64,000 bases of DNA from Reticulascus tulasneorum (taxonomy: Eukaryota; Ascomycota; Sordariomycetes; Glomerellales; Reticulascaceae), in NCBI GenBank assembly GCA_001557505.1, contig LSAX01000004.1:1-64000 (forward strand). The letters are read 5' to 3'. The position numbers were made by a program, and so were the translations under genes. Under the pieces are notes generated by a model. That model searched no databases. It was not told the DNA's origin and was given only the letters and a program-made list of their open reading frames with translations. Positions 11,401-23,356 of this stretch are shown piece after piece (position 1 is the first letter of the stretch; every line of letters starts with the position of its first letter).

Positions 11401-14400
11401 TTCTAACGTCGAATTTGTTATCGAGATCGGAGCACATAGCACCTTATCTGCCCCCATAAGACAAATACTCAATGATCGAGTCATACCCTACGCTTCATGC
11501 CTCAAGAGATTGGCTAATGCCGTCGAAACGATGCAAGATCTTGCATGTCGGCTGCTGGCTTACGGGTTCCCGGTGTCTTTGGAGGCCGTGAACTCCCCTC
11601 GGGGTTACATAAACAATAACTTAGTTCATGATCTTCCATCATATGCTTGGAATCACTCAACACGATATTGGACGGAACCGATGGTTTACCGCGAGCATCG
11701 TCACAAAAGATTTCCCCCTCATCAACTTCTTGGGACTCTCTACCCAGGGACTAACCCGCAGAGTCCCACATGGCGGAATGTCTTGCGTCTCGAGGACATA
11801 TCTTGGCTTGCAGATCATCAGCTTGATTCCAAAGTTGTCCTTCCCGGGGCCGGTTATGTTACCATGGCAGTTGAGGCAGCGCGGCTTCTCACAGATCCGT
11901 CTGAGCAAAACATTCGGGGATATCGATTGCGGGAGATTGATATTGTGCATGCTCTTGCTATCCCCGAGTCTTCAGCCGGCATCGAAACGCGATTCTGTCT
12001 CCGCCCTGTTAGCGACAAAGAACTCGATTCGAGGGGATGGTACGACTTTGAGCTTTATTCTATTGATGGCAAGGACTCGTGGATACAAAACTGCAAAGGC
12101 CAAGTGTCCGTCGATATGACCAACGCTGTCAAATCCACAACGAAACCCCCATGTGCCGAGTCATTCTTCTCACCCAGATCTAAGGTGCGAAATATTGACC
12201 CAGACTCAATCTTTCTAAACCTACGCGAGATGAACATTTATCATGGGCCAACATTTCAGAACGTTATATCTAGTCATGCTGCGGCAAACAAGGCGATTGC
12301 ATTACTTGCAGTGTCTAAGGCTGCTGCATCCACTGACGAGAAGTGCGTCATCCACCCCACAACATTGGATTCCATATTTCAAGCATGTTATGTGGCAATG
12401 CCTAGAGGAGTATTCAAAAGTGCAATGGTTGTTCCCAGGTCAATTGGCAGGATGTACATTCCGCGGGATCTCAATGGCCTTGCAGACCAAAAGCTGCGCG
12501 CTTTCACGGAACTCATGAAATCTGATGCCCGTGGTACAACCTCTAACGCCATTGTCGTAAACGACCAGGTGGGCGAAGAATCATCAACGTGGCTCGAAGT
12601 TAGAGACTTCTACTGTCAAGCTATTCCCAGGGACGAAGGCCATGGGGCCAATGGTAAGGACACCCGTTTGTGCGCAAAGACTCGGTGGGAAATTCATGTT
12701 CTGCACGACATCCCTGCGGCCCTCAAGGCATCGTTACAAATCACACTTAATGATTCGCAAGTCGAGTTCGAGAAAAAGATTCTCCGGGCATCGTACAACT
12801 TCATCCACGAAGCTGTTGCTGAACTGAAGGGGCAAAGCTCGAGCTCCTGGCAAGCCCATCACAAGCTGCTGTATACCTGGATGAAGTTGGTTGTTAAACG
12901 GGGGGAATCAGGAAATTTATCGCCAGGTAGCCAGAACTGGGCCCGAACCGTAAAGGGAGCCCGGCGGATGCTAGCTGATGATTTGTCTGCTCAGAATGCC
13001 GCCGGCCGCTTAACCAGCCGTGTCGGCCGAAGTTTGGTAGGTATCATCCAGGGGGATATTGTACCCCTCGAGTTGATGATGGAGCACAATCTTTTGAATC
13101 AGTACTACCAGGAGCTACCACGGTTGAGCGAGCGTACCTATAAGCATCTGAGATACGTCACTGAGCTCTATGCCGTCAGTCAGCCTGGTGCCAGGGTGCT
13201 AGAAATTGGAGCCGGGACAGGGGGGGCCACAGCAATAATTCTCGAAGCATTCAGTGCTAGATCGAATGGCGGATCCGGCACACTACTCGGGCATTATGAT
13301 TTTACCGACGTATCATCAGGATTCTTCCAGGCAGCCCAACAGAGATTTTCAGCCTGGGGTAAAAGGATTGAGTATAAGAAGCTCGATGTGGAAGCTGACC
13401 CTATTACCCAATCCTTTGTCGCTGGACACTATGACCTCGTCGTCGCATCAATGGTCTTGCACGCTACCAAAAATCTCGAGAAAACGTTAGTTAACGTTCG
13501 CAAACTTCTCAAACCTGGAGGAAAGCTGTTACTGGTGGAAAATACCCAAGATCGACTCGATGAGCAACTTGTCTTTGGAACTCTCCCTGGGTGGTGGTTA
13601 GGGGAAGAACCCGACCGCAATATGAGTCCAAATGCACCTGTTCACAGATGGGATGAGGTGCTAAAGAGTACTGGCTTCTCGGGAGTTGATTTTGACATCG
13701 GGAATTGTGATCAGGTGGAGTTTCAGTCCCAGAGCGTCATCATATCCACCGTCAAGCAGCAAACCGTTTATCCATCTACAATATCTGTCATCTATTCCAA
13801 AGATCGACCTCCGACTGCCTGGCTAACGATACTTATTGAGACTATACAGGCCGAAACGGGCACTTCTCCCACTGTTGAAAGTCTGGAAGATGTCAATCCT
13901 AACGACAGCGAATTGTATATTTTTACCGCTGAAATGATAAAGCCATTTGTGCACAACATGGATAGCCTGGCGTTTGAGAAGCTCCGAGGTCTCCTTTTAC
14001 ACGCTCGAGGTATTCTCTGGCTTAGTGCTAGCAGCACTATTGACTCAAAGGAACCGCTATATGCCCAATGTCAGGGACTTCTGAGAACCGCAAAGCTTGA
14101 GGATTCCAGCAAGCGGTTCATCCAGCTTGATTTTGAATCGACGTCGAATTCATGGACGGTGGAAAACATCACCCACATCATACAAGTCGTGCGACAGAGC
14201 TTCAACTATGAAGTAAGCCACGAAGATATTGAGTGGGAATATGCGATCAAAGACTCCATGCTCCATGTTCCGAGGTTTTACCCCGACCAAGAGTTAGATG
14301 GTGAAATTGGCAACACCCCTATCGAAGCAAAGGCAAGCCTTCAACGATTCTGGCAACCCGGAAGACCTTTAGTATGGGAGCCTAAGAAGTCCGGGCTTTT

Positions 14401-16635
14401 GAGTGACGTGCAATTCACTGACCAGTCAGCCCTGGCTGACGACGTCCCGCCTGGTATGGTGGAAATCGAGCCCAAGGCATTTGGTCTCAATTTTCGTGAC
14501 GTCATGGTTGCGCTGGGCCAACTGGACGAGACCCTCATCGGACATGACTGTAGCGGTATAGTGAAGCGCCTTGGCCCAGGAACGGAGTCAAGTGGGCTGA
14601 AACCCGGGGACAGAGTTTGTGCCTTGGGCAAAGGTCGCTTTGGGAACGTCACTCGGGCGTTCTGGACAGGGATCGCTAAGATTCCAGATGATATGTCCTA
14701 CGGGGAGGCGGCATCGATTCCAATTGCATACGGCACTGCATACATCACGTTACTTGACGTGGCGAAGCTCGAAAAAGGCGAGAGCATCTTGATCCACGCT
14801 GGCACTGGCGCGGTGGGGCAAGCAGCCATTATGCTGGCAAAATACATCGGTGCTCAAGTCTTCGTAACCTGTAGCAGTGAAACCAAGCGCAACTTTTTAC
14901 TTGAGAGGTATCATATCAATCCTGCACACATATTCTCTAGCCGAGATGTATCATTTGCACCGGCAATTATGGAGGCGACCAACGGCAAGGGCGTTGATGT
15001 CGTTCTGAATTCTCTTGCCGGGCCTCTCCTCCGAGCAACATGGGAGTCCATTTCGATGTTTGGCAGGTTTGTGGAAATTGGCAAAGTTGACCTCGAAGCA
15101 GCAAGACGTTTGGATTTGACTCCCCTAGCTCGTTCAGCTACCATAGTTGGTTTTGACCTCCTACAGTTTAACGAATATCGGGGCAAGGTCTTGCACAATG
15201 CACTCAAAGAGATCGTGCGACTTTGCACCAGCCATGATATACGGACTGTCTATCCGATCACTTCACGAGCTATTTCCGATCTGGAAAAGGCTATGCGCGA
15301 AATGCAGGCAGGCTCGCATATGGGCAAGCTCGTGCTTGTTCCCGGGCCTGATGATGAAGTTAACGTTGTCTCCCGCCAATCTCCTTTCAGCCTTGACTTC
15401 CCGGAGAGAACATACATGATCTCTGGAGGGCTGGGGGGTCTTGGTCGTACGATAGCGCTGTGGATGATTGAGAAAGGAGCTAAAAACATCCTCCTGACGT
15501 CCCGCAGCGCCGCAACACACCCCGAAGCGGCGGCACTTCGCCGAGCTGCTAAGGAGGCGGGCTGCAACCTCGAGATCCGCAGCTGTGATATTTCAGATGA
15601 GAAGAGTGTTGCCAGTCTCGTGGCTGACTGTGCGGTTGTAATGCCACCAATTCATGGGGTTATCCAAGCAGCCATGCACCTCGATGTAAGTTCTCTATTA
15701 TCGGTGATTAGGTTGACCCACACGTTTGTCTAACGGACTACCAACAGGATTCCGTTTTGGAGCATATGAAATACGAACAATGGCAACGAGGCATCCTACC
15801 AAAAGTAGCTGGCACCATGAACATCCACAATCATACTCACAATCTCGCATTCTTCATCATGCTATCTTCACTTGCTGGTGTGACTGGCAACGTGTCACAG
15901 TCCAATTATGCGGCCGGTAATACTTTCCAGGATGCCTTTGCTCGCTATCGCGTGGCAGCAGGTTTGCCTGCGGTAGTCATTGATCTGGGTCCTGTGGAGT
16001 CTGTCGGGTTCGTAGCCGAGTCAGACGATCAGATTCAGCAGCGGGTCGAAAAGCTTCTCGGTTCCGTGAACGTTCCTGTCGATCGCCTCCTACGCTTGAT
16101 TGAGATGGCAATCATTCGGGAGACACGACCTCAATTACCCGACGAGAGTCAAGTCATCACATGTATCTCGCAATACGAGAGCATACCCGACCATATGCCT
16201 GCCAGGAAGGATAAACGTTTTGGAACTCTCCGACTAGCAAGCTCCGGAGCCATTGTGCCTGGTGAAAACGCAGCTGGGCCTGGTGAAAACGCAGCTGGGC
16301 CTGGCGCTTCCGGGTTGAATTCGCTGGCGGCGGTTCTGTCAGACTCGGCAATTACCAGCCTAGAGGCAACCAAGCAAGTTACCGGGGGCCTAGTAACTAA
16401 GCTTGCGGCCCTGTTCAACATTGTGGCCTCTGGGATTGACACAGCCATGCCTCTATCACACTATGGTGTTGACTCACTTGTTGCTGTTGAACTGAGGAAT
16501 TGGCTCAGGGGGGCAGCCAGAGCAAATGTTACCATTTTCGAAATCTTGCAGAGTACATCACTTGATGATTTCGCCGAACTGGTAATCAACCGGAGTGAGC
16601 TACGACATAACGCCAAAGGCGTTACAAAAGTGTGA
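8473..16635 (+). CDS. Highly reducing polyketide synthase (KS-AT-DH-MT-ER-KR-ACP)
   Basis: Eight exons (8473-8733, 8796-8882, 8937-8994, 9050-9386, 9453-9975, 10039-10633, 10692-15685, 15748-16635) sum to 7743 nt, or 2580 aa, usual for this class. The KS has Cys205, His340 and His379. The AT has Ser667 in SHSSGE. The DH has His996 and Asp1180. The C-methyltransferase has LEIGAGTGG near 1457. The ER has its nucleotide site near 1990. The KR has SGGLGGLG near 2197 and Tyr2339. The ACP has Ser2528 in GVDSL. All domains keep their catalytic residues, so it should build a methylated, fully or partly reduced chain from malonyl-CoA. No release domain follows the ACP. Several active-site contexts are unusual: EAHMTGT for EAHGTGT, DTGCSTS for DTACSSS, SHSSG for GHSSG, and Ser for Gly in the DH HxxxG motif. 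Confidence 0.95.
16261..16305 (+). repeat. 21-bp tandem duplication in PKS linker
   Basis: The unit GGTGAAAACGCAGCTGGGCCT occurs twice in tandem and a third, diverged partial copy follows. It encodes PGENAAG twice, then PGASG, in the flexible linker between KR and ACP. Both copies are in frame, so the linker is simply longer by seven residues per unit. Confidence 0.85.
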
Positions 16636-17826
16636 TAAGTAACTCTACAGGAGTTGATGCTCATGCTAGGGGCTTTTCATATCAATCACAAGAAAGCCGT
16701 TACGCATGCATATCCGTAGCTTTTGCAAGTCGATTTTCGCTAACTCTTCTCTTTGACTTTTGTATTTCAGGTAGCTCTTACTACATAGAATCAGTATGAC
16801 TTCCAGGTACAGTAACGTACAGCTTTTAAAACCTATGGTACGCAGATGCTATAAATCTCTTTGTCATCTGACATCCTTGTTGATTTGGAGAACAGCCCAC
16901 CGCTGGCCGGTGAAACCCCCATATTCCAATGTGCGTTTTCGTTAAGCAATTAAATATAACATTATTTTGCAATGCCTCGGTTTGATGAAATCAGAGATGT
17001 TCTAGGGTTGCCTGATTCAGGATTGGGAGAGGATCTACCGCCATGAGGCTATTCCTGCACGGTTCGGCACAGCAAGAAGCGGGTACACGTAGCCAAAGCA
17101 TGCTTTTACCCATATCAGTACATCTATCATGGAAAAGGAGAAGAACCAGATTAGAAACGATACTTTGTGGCATGCGTGTACGTGCGTGTGAGAATGTCTG
17201 GATCCAGCATGCTTGGCCCATTCATGGTTTGGCTCTCGCCATACACTGCCTATGCAATGAAATCCTTCCCCAAGTGACCCCACACCAACTGCAGGATCGT
17301 GCTCCAACGCTGTGACTTCAAGGATTACGGATGCAGTACTGTAAAGATGCTCCACAAGTGCATCGTTATATCACCGGATTTGAGTACTTAGGGTGCAAGT
17401 AGGCCTAACTGCTGCATCAAATCCTATTAGGAATGATAATCGTCCCGCAGCTTTATTGTGCAACTCTCCAATTATATGTTTCTTCGGCCCCCCGCGCTAG
17501 ATTGAGTCTGATAACAATTTGTACCTCATACTTGTATGCAAGGTAAGCCGGAGTAAGCGTGTCCAATTTAGTGCCGCAGAGACCACAGAGCGGTTAACTG
17601 CAACACGTACTCCTTTTTTGTAAGCCCAAAATATTGCATATCTTCGTAACTGAGTGTTACCATGTATATTGCATCCTGTCTCGGTCGTGGTGCGACGATT
17701 TTGATCTTCCCAGCGATATTAACTGTCAGATCTTAGGACATGACATTTTAACATCCTAATTCATCATTTCATTTTCAGCATAGAATACTTATCTCACAGT
17801 AACCGGACCGTACAAACACAATCATC
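16636..17826. other. Intergenic spacer, no gene seen
   Basis: This 1.19-kb stretch lies between the PKS stop and the first P450. Open frames on both strands at 16991-17355 are short, overlap each other and resemble no known family. The last few hundred bases are the P450 promoter. Confidence 0.5.
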
Positions 17827-19660
17827 ATGGACACCAGCACCATGTCCTTCGAGCAGATTCTTGCTTCATTGGAGCCCTTACTTACCGAAGCCTTTGCCAT
17901 ATCTATAATTGCACTATTTGCAATTCTACTGTGGTTCAAACCATGGCGTCGGGATCTTGTACTTGAACCTCCCGCGCTACCCGATGCCTTGCCATTCTTC
18001 ACCAACGCCTATCAGTACATGACCAACCAGAAGAGATTTGTTGAGAGAGTGAGGTAGGTGACCAGAGTATGTGACTTTGCCTAGACTGCCACTCACCAAG
18101 ACTAGCATCATAACGCGCTCGAGCGGGATAGCTAAACTGTATCTCGGTCTCGTGCCAATATACATCCTGACAGGTGGGCAAAACCTGCAGAGCATGTTTC
18201 GCGTATCTCCAGAGATCAGCTCGGATAGTTTCATGCTTATGGTAATGAAGCATATGCAATGGTTTTCCAAAGAAGACCTTGAAAAGTTCGCCAACGACAA
18301 ATCAGGGCGGCTCAAGGTGCCCGCCCTTGGTACAGAGAACACACCAGATGAAAAACGGTACTGGGCCATGAACTCCAAGATATATCATGACTACTTGCTG
18401 CAAACACGCCCATGTTCAAAATTAGCAGAGTCTTACTACGAACAATTTGAGGCTAAGCTTGAGGAACAACCACTTGGAGAATGGACTACTGTACATGTAT
18501 ACGCCTATATGAAGTCCAAAATGGCTGAGGCCGCAATCATTGCACTGGCAGGCCAAAAGCTGTTCGAGGTTAATCCGGATTTTATCGATGGACTCTGGGC
18601 CATGGATGAGGTTATCCTCCAGCTTGTTTGGGGTCTCCCCAGGTTACTTAACCCAAAACCTGCGAAAGTACGCGAACGTTTCAATCTCATGGGCCAGAGG
18701 TTCTTGGAAAGTGCTTTTGCTTCGTTTGACTGGAGCTCGGCCGACTCTGATGCCGACTGGGAACCTGTTTTCGGTTCTAGGTTTTCTCGTGAGCATGCAC
18801 GGTGGACTGAAGAGGCGGGATTGTCGCTACAGACTCGCGGAGGCTTATTCGTGTTCAACATATTCGGGCAAGTCTTGGATTCCAATTCTTTGCCCTCCCT
18901 CCTAGCTAACCTACCGTAGGCAAAATGCCAATACGGTGCCAGTTGCGACTTGGGCCGTGATGGAGCTCGTCAAAGACCCGATGCTGTTCCAGGAGCTTCG
19001 TTCCGAAGTCTCAGGTGCCCTAGGCATGAAATCAGTCACGAGTAAAAGGGAATTCAATATGCAGAAGCTTTTGGCCTTACCACTGCTACAGTCAGTATAC
19101 GTAGAATGCATGCGGCTCCACGTGTCCATCAACATCACCCGGGAGCTCAAAGACGCCATTACCATGCATGGCTATCATTTGTCCAAAGGGCTACTACAAG
19201 CACCGACGACGCTTAGTCACTTGAACGAAGATATATGGGCAAAAGAAGGCCACCGTGCAAATGAGTTCTGGGCTCAGAGACACATAAAAAAAGCTCAGAA
19301 AATTGGTGCTGATGGTGAGGTTACGAATTCTAACGAATTCTCCATGGCGGGAACGACGAACCAATTCTTCCCCTTCGGTACGCAACCACCCCCATGAGGA
19401 AGTTTATATGTTTGTATGCTGAAGTATCCCATTTTCTAGGCGGGGGAGTTCCAATGTGCCCAGGCCGCCATTTTGCCAAACAGGAGATCATGCTAACGGT
19501 TGCTATGTTTGTCACCAGGTTCGACATTGAGTTTGTAGAGTGGGTGAACGGTGATGGCTCTAAATCGGACAGAGGACCTTTAGATAATGATAAGTATTGT
19601 AGCGCGGCAGCTATGCCACCAGACCGCGACGTTAAGATCCGTTGGAAAAGGCTATGGTAG
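17827..19660 (+). CDS. Cytochrome P450, CYP7/CYP8-like I-helix
   Basis: Four exons (17827-18053, 18106-18867, 18920-19377, 19440-19660) give 555 aa. An N-terminal membrane anchor spans about residues 20-40. The K-helix ExxR reads ECMR. The heme loop reads FGGGVPMCPGR, with the cysteine ligand present and split by the last intron. The I-helix reads NANTVPVATW instead of the common AGxDT; this ANTxP pattern is that of the CYP7/CYP8 group. The protein is expected in the ER, oxidising a lipophilic substrate with a reductase partner. Intron 2 (18868-18919) uses a GCAAGT donor, a GC-AG intron, and only this splice joins the I-helix in frame. It lies directly downstream of the PKS, so it probably tailors the polyketide or terpene. 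Confidence 0.88.
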
Positions 19661-20093
19661 CGCAGACCTGTTACCTAAGCTAAGGTACATACCGACAGTC
19701 AAGTTTAACATTGATCATATCATCTTGCTGAAAAATTCGAATCATCTTTCATCCACTTATGCAGAGGTCTCTCTGACCGCAGTTAAATTACTAGGAGTAC
19801 ATTGTTGAGGCGTAGTCGCTGGTAGTTTGTTTGATTTTTGTCTTTCATTACTAGCAGAATCCCAGTGTCATCCACAGTACTATTTAGCAAGCGGTTATGG
19901 CAGGAACTTTTTCATGTTACCATCGCATGTTATGGTTTATCTGCTAGATGTCGATGTCGACCGTACCATGAGAATCTCAACGGATATCCACCTCTTTAAA
20001 GATGAGTATCATACGTCGAATAAGAGGCAAGCGTTCATTCGATCAAACCATATAATTTTTAAAGCGCAACTACTACCTGTTTGGTTACCGAAC
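19661..20093. other. Convergent 3' spacer between two P450 genes
   Basis: The two P450 genes converge on this 433-bp spacer. An open frame across it and into the second P450's antisense strand (19827-20336) is a shadow. I see no other content. Confidence 0.5.
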
Positions 20094-21919
20094 TTACGTT
20101 TTGCCAATCTTTCGTCGTCTGATAGTAACTGGCATGCCATCCTTGGGGTGCGCCAGCACATCTTTAGGCCCTTTAATCTGGTAGCATATCTCCCCACCAG
20201 CCGTCGGCGCGCCAGGCGGAAATGTTGGTTCTATATCAAATTCTCGAATTGTGAGTGCCAGAATCAGGCGCATTTCCACGTTGGCAAATTCCTGCCCGAG
20301 GCAGCTGCGGGGACCGAGCTCGTAAGGCCGCCATGAGTTCTTGGTGACGTACAAGGGATGTTCTGGATCGCGGATGAGAAACCGCTCGGGGAGGAACTGA
20401 TCTGCCTTCTCAAACACCGCCGGATTACGCATCATGGCGAATGTGGCCGCGAACAGCACGAAGCCCCCAGTTGGATATCTGTCTCCGGTCCGGGGGTGTA
20501 CGAGGTCAAAGCCTTCTCGGCCCTCGCGCCCGGAGCCTGTGGGTGGGAACAATCGAAGTGTCTCCTTGATCACAGCGTTTGTGAAAGGTAACTGGTTGAG
20601 GAGAGATGGGTTGGCCGATATCTTCGCTGCGGCTTGCGCCACGTCAGGCCCTAGAACCTCATCCAGCTCTCTACGCACTGAAGCAAGAGCCCGGGGGTTG
20701 CGCCAGAGTAGGTAATAGATATAGCACAATGTAACGCTGCTGGTGTCATGTCCACCGAATAGAAAGATCTTGATCTGGGCAACCATGGATTTAACAAAGT
20801 CAGGCTCCAGGTGCCCTGCAGCGGCTGCTTCGGAATTTTCCATTACGTAGGATTTAACAGCCAATTGAACGAGGGTCTTTGCGCCATCTTCGTGGTATTG
20901 AGGCCGTTCGAGCTCCGACTGAAGGTATGGTACCATCATATTCTTCATGGCTCGATTGTGATACCAGAGAACAAACGGCCGAACGGGGTTGATCCTCTTC
21001 AGCACTTCAATCTGCAGCGCTAACTGTCCGAGCAGCGCCTTGAGGCTCACGAAGATTGGATGCGGTCTTTGCAGGCAATGTAGTCGATCGTTCCTAGGCA
21101 CCAGTCAGGTTTCAAAGGGTGTTTACTTGGTCAAAAGGATATCGTACTTACATTATTGCACGGCCCATGATATCCACGGTCGTGTATATGATGGGATTTT
21201 CCAAAGAGACCACGTTGCCGACATCAGCCGCTCTGACCATCCATGATTGAAAAGCTTCCACCTCATCAAGCATACGAGGTATCATTGCTGTCAGATTTTT
21301 GGTTGAGAACGCCGGATTGAGACGAGCCTTCCATAATCTCCATTCCGCACCGTCAAGAGTAAGGAGGTCCAGGTTTTGAGTGAAGGGATAAAAAGCGTCT
21401 TTTAGCTCCTGTGTCTTGGGCATGACTGTCTCTTGCATGAACTGCGCTATCAAGTCCGGGTCTACAATAGTGATCATGGGTGGTAAAACCGGCCAAATGT
21501 CTAGGTAAAATATGCCTGCTTTGGCAACTTCGGGATAAGTCTTCAGAACCCATAGTGGCATCCATTGTATGTGTAAATCAGAAGGCTCTGCTGCCATGGC
21601 CTTACGTATCATTGGCATGTGGCCAAATAAGAACGAGTGAGGAGGGAGAGGCTACCATACGAATAAGCGTTGTTACAACGATGTACAAACCGAAAGCCCG
21701 GCAAGGGTATTCAAGAGCGCATCGGTAGGGCTAGGGTATTACAAGTCCTTAAAATAGCTGAAGAATACATACAATGCCATATTTGTTTGCTGTTCGCCTC
21801 ACAGCCATCCGAGCTGTGTATAGCTTGTGAAAGAAGCCGACAGTAAGTAGCACGGCCAGTAAGGTGATTGCAGGAACGAAGCGCAATCGTGCGCCGGTCA
21901 AAATATCCACTGAATCCAT
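20094..21919 (-). CDS. Cytochrome P450 monooxygenase
   Basis: Three exons (21919-21773, 21651-21152, 21093-20094) sum to 1647 nt, or 548 aa. The first exon supplies the membrane anchor (a hydrophobic run near residues 14-31) and ends just before the proline-rich hinge PLPPHSFLFGH. The I-helix reads FGGHDTSS, the classical oxygen-activation motif. ExxR reads ETLR. The heme loop reads YELGPRSCLGQ, with the Cys ligand present and Tyr for the usual Phe. All parts of an active microsomal P450 are there. The upstream exon was found from the start codon at 21919, and all junctions keep frame. It stands between the other P450 and the terpene cyclase, so terpene hydroxylation is a fair guess, not a demonstrated role. 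Confidence 0.88.
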
Positions 21920-23356
21920 TTAATGTGGTTGCTGGCGGAGAACCTAGTTGGCTCTTGAAAAGTGAATTGTAACTGTTTCTGTTGTTGGCCTAATATCAGT
22001 GATTTTGGAAATATCACGAATAATTGTGGCATTCATTCTGCAAGAGCATTCCAGAGACCGAAGTTTATAGAGGACGTCTGATATTTCTGGGGACTTTACT
22101 GCAATCAATGGTCTGTCAATGGCAGGATTCCACGTGCATTGCATGAATGAGCTCTCTGGTGGTGCTTCTATGTGTTCCACTGTAACAATACTGCATAGGA
22201 GTATGTTTGGCGAGCCCCTCAGAATTCTCGGGGCTAAATGGTGACAGCGGTCAATGTTGACGAGCAGAGCAAAGGCAAGAAAGCTGTACGTACTCCGATG
22301 CCATAGCCGACAGACCACTAGGGGGTTGTTTGCGTCATAATGATAATGACATGATTAATATGCATATTTGCCCTATCTAGGCATCATGAAATATCTCGCA
22401 TTATCAACATGTAACATAAATCCTTCGAATAGCACGATGAGTAAGTACGTGCACTTCTGGCGTTGAAAGTAGAGGTGTACTTGGTACATACCACATCTCC
22501 GTCCATTAACAAATCACTGGCTGCGGCCACGCTCAGAACCTGCATCACATTTACGACGTACTAGCTATATTCCAAGGATTGCTTACCAGTAAATCATTAA
22601 AGTCGTAAGCTGTTGCTCTTTCGCTCCGACTCTTGGCTACATCTGTAGATACTACTCGTTTTGAAACCACAGAAAAAAGGCAGATATCGCTTGCATATTG
22701 GGACAACCAGTAGGGTGGTATGAACGAGAGGGTGACACGAAGTTCAAGTAGCACAAGCTCCCCACGTTATCGCCCCCGCCACACTTATACCTATACGGGC
22801 CTGTTGAAGGCTCTGTTCGTCTAATATTAGTCTATCTCTTGATTGCAGTTATCCCGTTTGGGATACGACTCGGGCTTCTAATTCCTGCAACCCGCTGGCC
22901 TAGGCCTTGATCTTTTCCTAATAGGGTAGCCATGGCGCTTCGATATCTATGGACGTTAGATGATGCATAGTGGCCGTGTAACGGCCACGGTCTTTTTATT
23001 GTTCTGACAGTCAAAATCAATTTCCCGCGCACAGTACAGCGTGATCTGACGGTGATGCTTGTGCAATATCTGTTTTCCGTTGCTCTGTTGCCTGAGCCGC
23101 CCCGCCATCGCCAGCAAAGAGATTGTCGGTGAGTGGCCAAGTTCTATACTGACTTGGTAAAATATCTACACTCCTGGACATATATCCAAACCCTTTCCTG
23201 ACTGAAGCGCATCAAAAGGTGTTTCATGTAGGCAGAATCGACCTTGCTGTTACTATCTAAGAGAAGTGATAAACTAGCATACATTGCTTCAGTCTTTAGT
23301 CGCAACATCCTTTTAACATCACCACAAGTACACTCCATCCTTCTTTGTTTTTCAAC
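21920..23356. promoter_or_regulatory. Divergent spacer between P450 and terpene cyclase
   Basis: This 1.4-kb spacer lies between divergent starts. Minus-strand open frames at 21944-22318 and 22551-22754 can be joined by GT-AG introns, but the result resembles no family I recognise. I therefore treat it as promoter sequence with a possible unidentified small gene. Confidence 0.35.

Noticed and set aside
21944..22754. Minus-strand frames joinable by GT-AG introns
   Set aside because: Joined product is unrecognisable and lies where the P450 and cyclase promoters should be; kept only as a remark.
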